From Afifella aestuarii (GTDB lineage Bacteria > Pseudomonadota > Alphaproteobacteria > Rhizobiales > Afifellaceae), in NCBI RefSeq assembly GCF_004023665.1, contig NZ_SAUF01000001.1, positions 1,660,501-1,724,500 of the forward strand: 64,000 nucleotides of DNA, given 5' to 3'. Made by a program: the position numbers and the translations under genes. This document shows, in pieces, positions 59,866 to 64,000 of the stretch (position 1 is its first letter; each line of letters opens with the position of its first letter). A model generated the notes under the pieces. That model searched no databases. It saw only the letters and a list, made by a program, of their open reading frames with translations, and was not told the DNA's origin.

Positions 59866-60231
59866 CTAGACCTTACGTTTCCAGCCAAACGGCCCTGAAC
59901 GGTGGTAAAGGAAACTATACTGCTCGCTCATCTGGTGCGAGCGATTCATCTGCCGGGCCGCGGCTGCAATCAGCATCAATGCGATGAAGTCGACGACATA
60001 ATAGTGAAGACCCGTCGCAAAGCCTGCGGGCGGCAAGAGAAACGTGCCGTTGAACAGGCTGTAATGGATGAAGCGTACAGCCAGAGACAGAAGCGCGATA
60101 TAGACGGCAAGACGCAGCCAGGAGCCCCAGGTGAGCGCGACGGCACGCCCTGTCATCCAGGCCGCAAGCCCGCCGAGCACGAGCGTGACGAGCGCGAATT
60201 CCGTGAGCGAAACTTCCCAGATCAGGTTCAT
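59866..60231 (-). CDS. DUF6867 family small membrane protein in the liv operon
   Basis: 121 residues with three to four TM helices (about 8-30, 36-57, 60-80, 78-96) and a basic soluble C-terminus ending in PFGWKRKV. Its ATG overlaps the livF stop (ATGA, 60228-60231), so it is co-translated with the transporter. Rhizobiales liv operons commonly carry such a gene; its role in transport is not known. Confidence 0.85.
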   Translation of the reverse strand: MNLIWEVSLTEFALVTLVLGGLAAWMTGRAVALTWGSWLRLAVYIALLSLAVRFIHYSLFNGTFLLPPAGFATGLHYYVVDFIALMLIAAAARQMNRSHQMSEQYSFLYHRSGPFGWKRKV

Positions 60232-60971
60232 TCGGCCGCCTCTTTTCTGCCGCCCTCGAGATAGGCTGCCCGAACTTCCGGCCTTGCCAGAAGCTCTACC
60301 CCCGTGCCCGACATCGTGATCTGTCCGTTGACCATGACATAGCCGCGATGGGCGAGGCGGAGCGCATGAAACGCGTTCTGCTCGACGAGGAACACGGTCA
60401 GGCCCTCTTCTCGGTTCAGCTCCTTGATGACTTCGAAGATCTGTTTGACCACCATCGGCGCGAGGCCGAGGGAGGGTTCGTCGAGAAGCAACAGGCGAGG
60501 CCGGCTCATCAAGGCGCGACCGATCGCGAGCATCTGCTGCTCGCCGCCCGACAACGTTCCCCCGCGCTGATGCTGACGCTCCTTGAGGCGCGGGAAAAGG
60601 TCGAACACCCGCTGAAGATCGGCATCGAAGCTCGCGCCGTCGGTGACGAGAGCGCCCATCTGCAGGTTCTCCATCACCGTCATGCGCGGGAAGATGCGGC
60701 GCCCTTCTGGAGACTGTGCGATGGAGCGCTGCATGATGTCATGCGTCGGCAGATGGGTGATGTCCTCGCCATCATAGACGATGCGTCCCTTGCGGGCCTG
60801 CGGGTTGCCGCAGATCGTCATCATCAAGGTGGACTTGCCGGCGCCGTTGGCTCCGATGAGGGTGACGATCTCGCCTTCGAAGACGGCGATATCGACGCCG
60901 CGCAGGGCGATGATGTTGCCGTAATAGGTCTCGACGCCTTCAACGGCGAGAAGCGGATTTTGGCCCGTCAT
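60228..60971 (-). CDS. livF: Branched-chain amino-acid ABC transporter ATP-binding protein LivF
   Basis: 247 residues from ATG 60971, overlapping the livG stop; the open frame upstream is antisense shadow of livG. Walker A GANGAGKST, Q-loop SPEGRRIFP, signature LSGGEQQMLAIGRAL, Walker B LLLLDEPSLGL and H-loop VEQNA are all intact. It energises amino-acid import together with LivG. Confidence 0.96.
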   Translation of the reverse strand: MTGQNPLLAVEGVETYYGNIIALRGVDIAVFEGEIVTLIGANGAGKSTLMMTICGNPQARKGRIVYDGEDITHLPTHDIMQRSIAQSPEGRRIFPRMTVMENLQMGALVTDGASFDADLQRVFDLFPRLKERQHQRGGTLSGGEQQMLAIGRALMSRPRLLLLDEPSLGLAPMVVKQIFEVIKELNREEGLTVFLVEQNAFHALRLAHRGYVMVNGQITMSGTGVELLARPEVRAAYLEGGRKEAAE

Positions 60972-61975
60972 GGCTTCGTCTCCTGCTCGCCTGCGGGCTC
61001 TCCGGCAGACGCCGCCTGTCCGGCCGCTGCTGCGGCTGCCGCTTCGGCTTCCGCCTCGGCGACCTCCTCGTCCTCGACGCCGAGATAGGCGGCGATCACC
61101 GAAGGATCGTTTCTGACGTAATCGGCCGAGCCGTCGGAAATCTTCTCGCCGTAATCGAGCACGACGACATGGTCGGAAATCTCCATCACCACGCCCATAT
61201 CGTGTTCGATCAGGAGCACGGAGGTGCCGGCTTCCGATCGAATGAACTGAAGAAGCTCGTTGAGCTCGCTCGATTCGCGCGGGTTCAGTCCCGCCGCCGG
61301 TTCGTCGAGGCAGAGAAGCTGCGGGTCGGTGCACATTGCACGGGCGATCTCAAGCCGGCGCTGGTCGCCATAGGGCAGGGCGGCCGCGGGTTCGTCGGCG
61401 CGCTCCTTCAGGCGAATGTGCTCCAGCCAATAGACGGCCTTGTCGATCGACTTCTGTCTTGCCTTACGGAACCCCGGCAGGTTGAAGATCCCGCCGATGG
61501 TGAATCCCGAGGCGGCCATCAGCGCGTTGTGCTGGGCGACGAGCAGATTTTCCAGAACCGTCATGCCCCCGAAGAGGCGGATGTTCTGGAAGGTGCGGGC
61601 GACCTTTGCATCGCGTGAGATGCAGAAATCCGGCATCCGCTCCAGCAGGAAGATCGCTCCCTCGGCGGTGCTCATCGATTGCTCACCGCTTTCCGTCAGC
61701 TTGCGGACCTCCGCGTCGGAGATGGTGCTGCCGTGGCGCATGATGATGCGCCCTTCGGTCGGTTTGTAGAACCCGGTGACGCAGTTGAAGACCGTCGTCT
61801 TGCCGGCACCGTTTGGTCCGATGAGGGCGGTGATATCGCCCCGACCGACATTGAAGGAGAGATCGTCGACGGCCACGAGGCCGCCGAAGCGCATGGTCAG
61901 GTTTTCGACCGTGAGGACCGGGCTTTCGTCCCAGCGTCCCGGCTCGCTGACATTGTCTTTGAGAGCTGCAGACAT
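60968..61975 (-). CDS. livG: Branched-chain amino-acid ABC transporter ATP-binding protein LivG
   Basis: 335 residues, longer than the roughly 255 of enteric LivG. Walker A GPNGAGKTT, Walker B LLCLDEPAAGLNP and H-loop IEHDMGVVM are present, but the signature loop is LPYGDQRRLEIARAM as in LivG proteins. The extra length is an insertion after Walker A (about 80-110, RHGSTISDAEVRKL) and an Ala/Glu-rich low-complexity tail (last 35 residues). It overlaps both neighbours by a few bases. Confidence 0.95.
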   Translation of the reverse strand: MSAALKDNVSEPGRWDESPVLTVENLTMRFGGLVAVDDLSFNVGRGDITALIGPNGAGKTTVFNCVTGFYKPTEGRIIMRHGSTISDAEVRKLTESGEQSMSTAEGAIFLLERMPDFCISRDAKVARTFQNIRLFGGMTVLENLLVAQHNALMAASGFTIGGIFNLPGFRKARQKSIDKAVYWLEHIRLKERADEPAAALPYGDQRRLEIARAMCTDPQLLCLDEPAAGLNPRESSELNELLQFIRSEAGTSVLLIEHDMGVVMEISDHVVVLDYGEKISDGSADYVRNDPSVIAAYLGVEDEEVAEAEAEAAAAAAAGQAASAGEPAGEQETKP

Positions 61976-63426
61976 CAGTGGCCCTCACCTTGAGAGACCA
62001 TATCGGCGCTGATCGTCTGACGTTCCTTCAAAATGGCGGATGGCTCGCGCGTGGCGATGAGGCCGCGGGGACGCCAGACCATGATGATCACCATGAGAAG
62101 ACCGAAGATCAGCATGCGGTATTCGGCGAAATCACGGAAGAGCTCGAAGCCGCCGATCATGACGATCGAGGCGATGACGACGCCCATCTGCGAACCGAGC
62201 CCGCCCAGCACCACGATCGCCAGGATCAGTGCCGATTCCATGAAGGTGAAGCTTTCCGGCGAAATGAAGCCCTGACGCGTGGCGAAGAAGGCGCCGGCGA
62301 AGCCACCGAACATGGCGCCGATGGCGAAGGCCGTCAGCTTCGTATTGGTGGTGTTGATGCCAAGCGACCGGCAAGCGATCTCGTCTTCGCGCAGGGCTTC
62401 CCAGGCGCGCCCCAGCGGCAGTTTGCGGAGCCTGAGCGTCACCAGGTTGGTGATCATGGCAAGCGCCAGGATGATGTAGAAGAAGTAGGCCTGCTTGTAG
62501 GCGGAATCGTAGCCGATCCCGAGAAGGCCGGGCAGGTTTTCCGCGCCCCGCTTGAATTCCAGCCCGAAGAATGTCGGATCGGGAATGCCGGAGATGCCGT
62601 TCGGCCCGCCGGTGAACGTATACCAGTTCAAGAGCACGACGCGGATGATCTCACCGAACGCGAGTGTGACGATGGCGAGATAATCGCCTCGAAGCCGCAG
62701 CACCGGGAAGCCGAGAATGAGGCCCCAGCAGGCCGCCAGGATGCCCGCGATCGGAAGAGCGAACCAGAAGCCGACTTCGAAGAACTGGGCGAAGAGGGCG
62801 AAGGAATAGGCGCCCACCGCATAGAAGGCGACGTAGCCGAGATCGAGGAGGCCCGCGAGGCCCACCACGATGTTCAGCCCCCAGCCGAGCATGATGTAGG
62901 TGAGAACGAGCACGCCCAGATCGATGAACTGCTTATCCTTCATCGGGAAGAGGGCGAGGATGATGACCGGGTAGAGGACCGCCGCGACCAGTGCCACGAC
63001 TCCGACCGACTTCGAATGGCGCGCGAAATGCTCAGATAACGGTGTGCCTTCGCCGGAGCCGAAGGCGCGCAGAAGAAGCGGCCTCGTTCCGGTCTTGGTG
63101 GCCGGCCGCCACAGCAGAATGCGAAAGAGGAGACGGCCGACGAAGACGACGACGATGGCGGTGCCGAAGGCTTGCCAGCGGGTCGACAGGTCCAGTCCAC
63201 CGATCGCGATGTCGGTGCGGAAGCCGATGAAAAAGAGGAAGAGAGCTGCTGCGATCGCGGCGGCGATGGCGGCATCCTTCAAGGCAGCGGCGATTGCGGA
63301 AAGACGCTGCGGTTCTTCGACGAAGGGGGGCTCGCCGGCATAGCCGGCGACGCGCTGTTCCCACTCCACCAAGGCGCCTGGCGCCTGCTTTTCGTCGGCG
63401 CTGCCTGCCTGGTTTATGTTGGACAT
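61975..63426 (-). CDS. livM: Branched-chain amino-acid ABC transporter permease LivM
   Basis: 483 residues. A 140-residue N-terminal extension with two or more TM helices (IAAALFLFFIGFRTDIAIGG) precedes the permease core: LGWGLNIVVGLAGLLDLGYVAFYAVGAY and the EAA-like REDEIACRSLGINTTNTKLTAFAIGA. The enlarged N-terminus is common in alphaproteobacterial LivM. Its stop overlaps the livG start. Confidence 0.95.
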   Translation of the reverse strand: MSNINQAGSADEKQAPGALVEWEQRVAGYAGEPPFVEEPQRLSAIAAALKDAAIAAAIAAALFLFFIGFRTDIAIGGLDLSTRWQAFGTAIVVVFVGRLLFRILLWRPATKTGTRPLLLRAFGSGEGTPLSEHFARHSKSVGVVALVAAVLYPVIILALFPMKDKQFIDLGVLVLTYIMLGWGLNIVVGLAGLLDLGYVAFYAVGAYSFALFAQFFEVGFWFALPIAGILAACWGLILGFPVLRLRGDYLAIVTLAFGEIIRVVLLNWYTFTGGPNGISGIPDPTFFGLEFKRGAENLPGLLGIGYDSAYKQAYFFYIILALAMITNLVTLRLRKLPLGRAWEALREDEIACRSLGINTTNTKLTAFAIGAMFGGFAGAFFATRQGFISPESFTFMESALILAIVVLGGLGSQMGVVIASIVMIGGFELFRDFAEYRMLIFGLLMVIIMVWRPRGLIATREPSAILKERQTISADMVSQGEGH

Positions 63427-63427
63427 G

Positions 63428-64000
63428 TCAGACTTTCTCGACTTCCGGTTTGCCGAGGAGCCCGGAGGGCAGGAAGATGAGCGTGATCGCCAGGATCGAG
63501 AACGCCGCCACGTCCTTGTACTCCACCGAGAAGTATCCGGACCAGAAGGTCTCGATGAGACCGATGGCGAGGCCTCCGAGCATGGCGCCGGGCAGAGAGC
63601 CGATGCCGCCCAGAACGGCCGCTGTGAAGGCTTTCACGCCGGCGATGAAGCCGATGTAGAAGTCGATCACGCCGTAGTAGAGCAGGAACATGACGCCCGC
63701 GACGGCCGCAAGGGCGGCGCCCATGACGAAGGTCAAAGAGATCGTCCGGTCAACGTTGACGCCAAGCAGCGAGGCCATCTTGGCATCCTGCTCGCAAGCC
63801 CGCTGAGCGCGTCCGAGCGAGGTCTTGGAGATCAGCATCGAGAAGCCGGCCATCAGAACGACGGTCGTGACGATGATGATGATCTGCATGTAGGAGAGCT
63901 GCACCACGATACTGCCGGTCTCCGCATCGCCCTGCATCAGGGTGATACCTCCGGTGATCTGCGGCGGCAGCGGCTTAACGCGCGCGCCCTGCGTCAGCTG
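63428..64000 (-). CDS. livH: Branched-chain amino-acid ABC transporter permease LivH (5' end outside window)
   Basis: C-terminal 190 residues; the start lies beyond the right edge. The EAA loop SLGRAQRACEQDAKMASLLGVN and GFIAGVKAFTAAVLGGIGSLPGAMLGG identify LivH. It ends one base before the livM ATG, so the operon reads livH-livM-livG-livF-DUF6867-livK. Confidence 0.95.
   Translation of the reverse strand, partial: QLTQGARVKPLPPQITGGITLMQGDAETGSIVVQLSYMQIIIIVTTVVLMAGFSMLISKTSLGRAQRACEQDAKMASLLGVNVDRTISLTFVMGAALAAVAGVMFLLYYGVIDFYIGFIAGVKAFTAAVLGGIGSLPGAMLGGLAIGLIETFWSGYFSVEYKDVAAFSILAITLIFLPSGLLGKPEVEKV

Overview
This GC-rich window looks like a core chromosomal stretch of a Hyphomicrobiales (Rhizobiales) alphaproteobacterium. 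The evidence is family content and gene order: a giant Growth-Pole-Ring-like coiled-coil protein, an alphaproteobacterial DksA with a single cysteine, CckA, a RecA-AlaS-Icd backbone, an F1-ATPase zeta inhibitor (DUF1476), PurS/PurQ/PurL with BolA and CGFS glutaredoxin, and a LivHMGF operon carrying a DUF6867 gene. I cannot name the genus. I see no rRNA, tRNA, CRISPR array, insertion sequence, prophage or recognisable defence island.

Layout. 1-5512 (minus): 5' part of a gpr/rgsE-like gene with long hendecad and tandem repeat arrays. 5925-7684 (plus): Hpt protein, then a [2Fe-2S] ferredoxin and its TrxR-like ferredoxin-NADP reductase, overlapping by ATGA. 7821-15145 (minus): GNAT/CelD-like protein, exported protein, YcjF-YcjX pair, SixA-like phosphatase, and a coupled ClpP-like membrane protease plus polytopic membrane protein. 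15440-22557: a DAO oxidoreductase, dksA, a FliO-like protein and cckA. 22679-27736 (plus): carbonic anhydrase, recA and alaS. 27811-32241: accessory block with a Crp/Fnr regulator, nnrS, AraC and a fosmidomycin-type exporter. 32309-38975: icd, two tiny membrane-peptide genes, trmJ, murI, a phytase-like exported protein, rpsD and ttcA. 39033-49249 (mostly minus): Bcr/CflA exporter, grxD-bolA, and the purine genes purL, purQ, purS and purC with accessory genes between them. 49450-58496: ATPase inhibitor, HpcH/HpaI aldolase, Pit phosphate transporter, gadB, purB and a few singletons. 58581-64000 (minus): branched-chain amino-acid ABC transporter livK/DUF6867/livFGMH, running off the right edge.

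How the genes fit together. Cell-cycle and polarity control (CckA, GPR-like, Hpt, DksA), DNA repair (RecA with an SOS-type box), translation and tRNA modification (AlaS, RpsD, TrmJ, TtcA), purine synthesis (PurB/C/L/Q/S), Fe-S handling (Grx4/BolA, ferredoxin/FNR) and amino-acid uptake are housekeeping. Accessory character is concentrated at 27.8-32.2 kb (nitric-oxide related nnrS, drug export) and 43.6-48.1 kb (MocR regulator with a DUF1127 protein, DUF4336, and an AT-richer membrane-peptide/HTH pair).

Most interesting items: the nearly unbroken 11-residue periodicity of the GPR-like protein; twin 24-residue single-TM genes beside icd; a coupled 55-aa TM peptide and HTH gene inserted between purS and purQ; a ClpP-like protease overlapping a coiled-coil membrane protein gene; an HpcH aldolase reading frame with no ATG, GTG or TTG at its true N-terminus; and a MocR regulator predicted to be translated from a near-leaderless mRNA.
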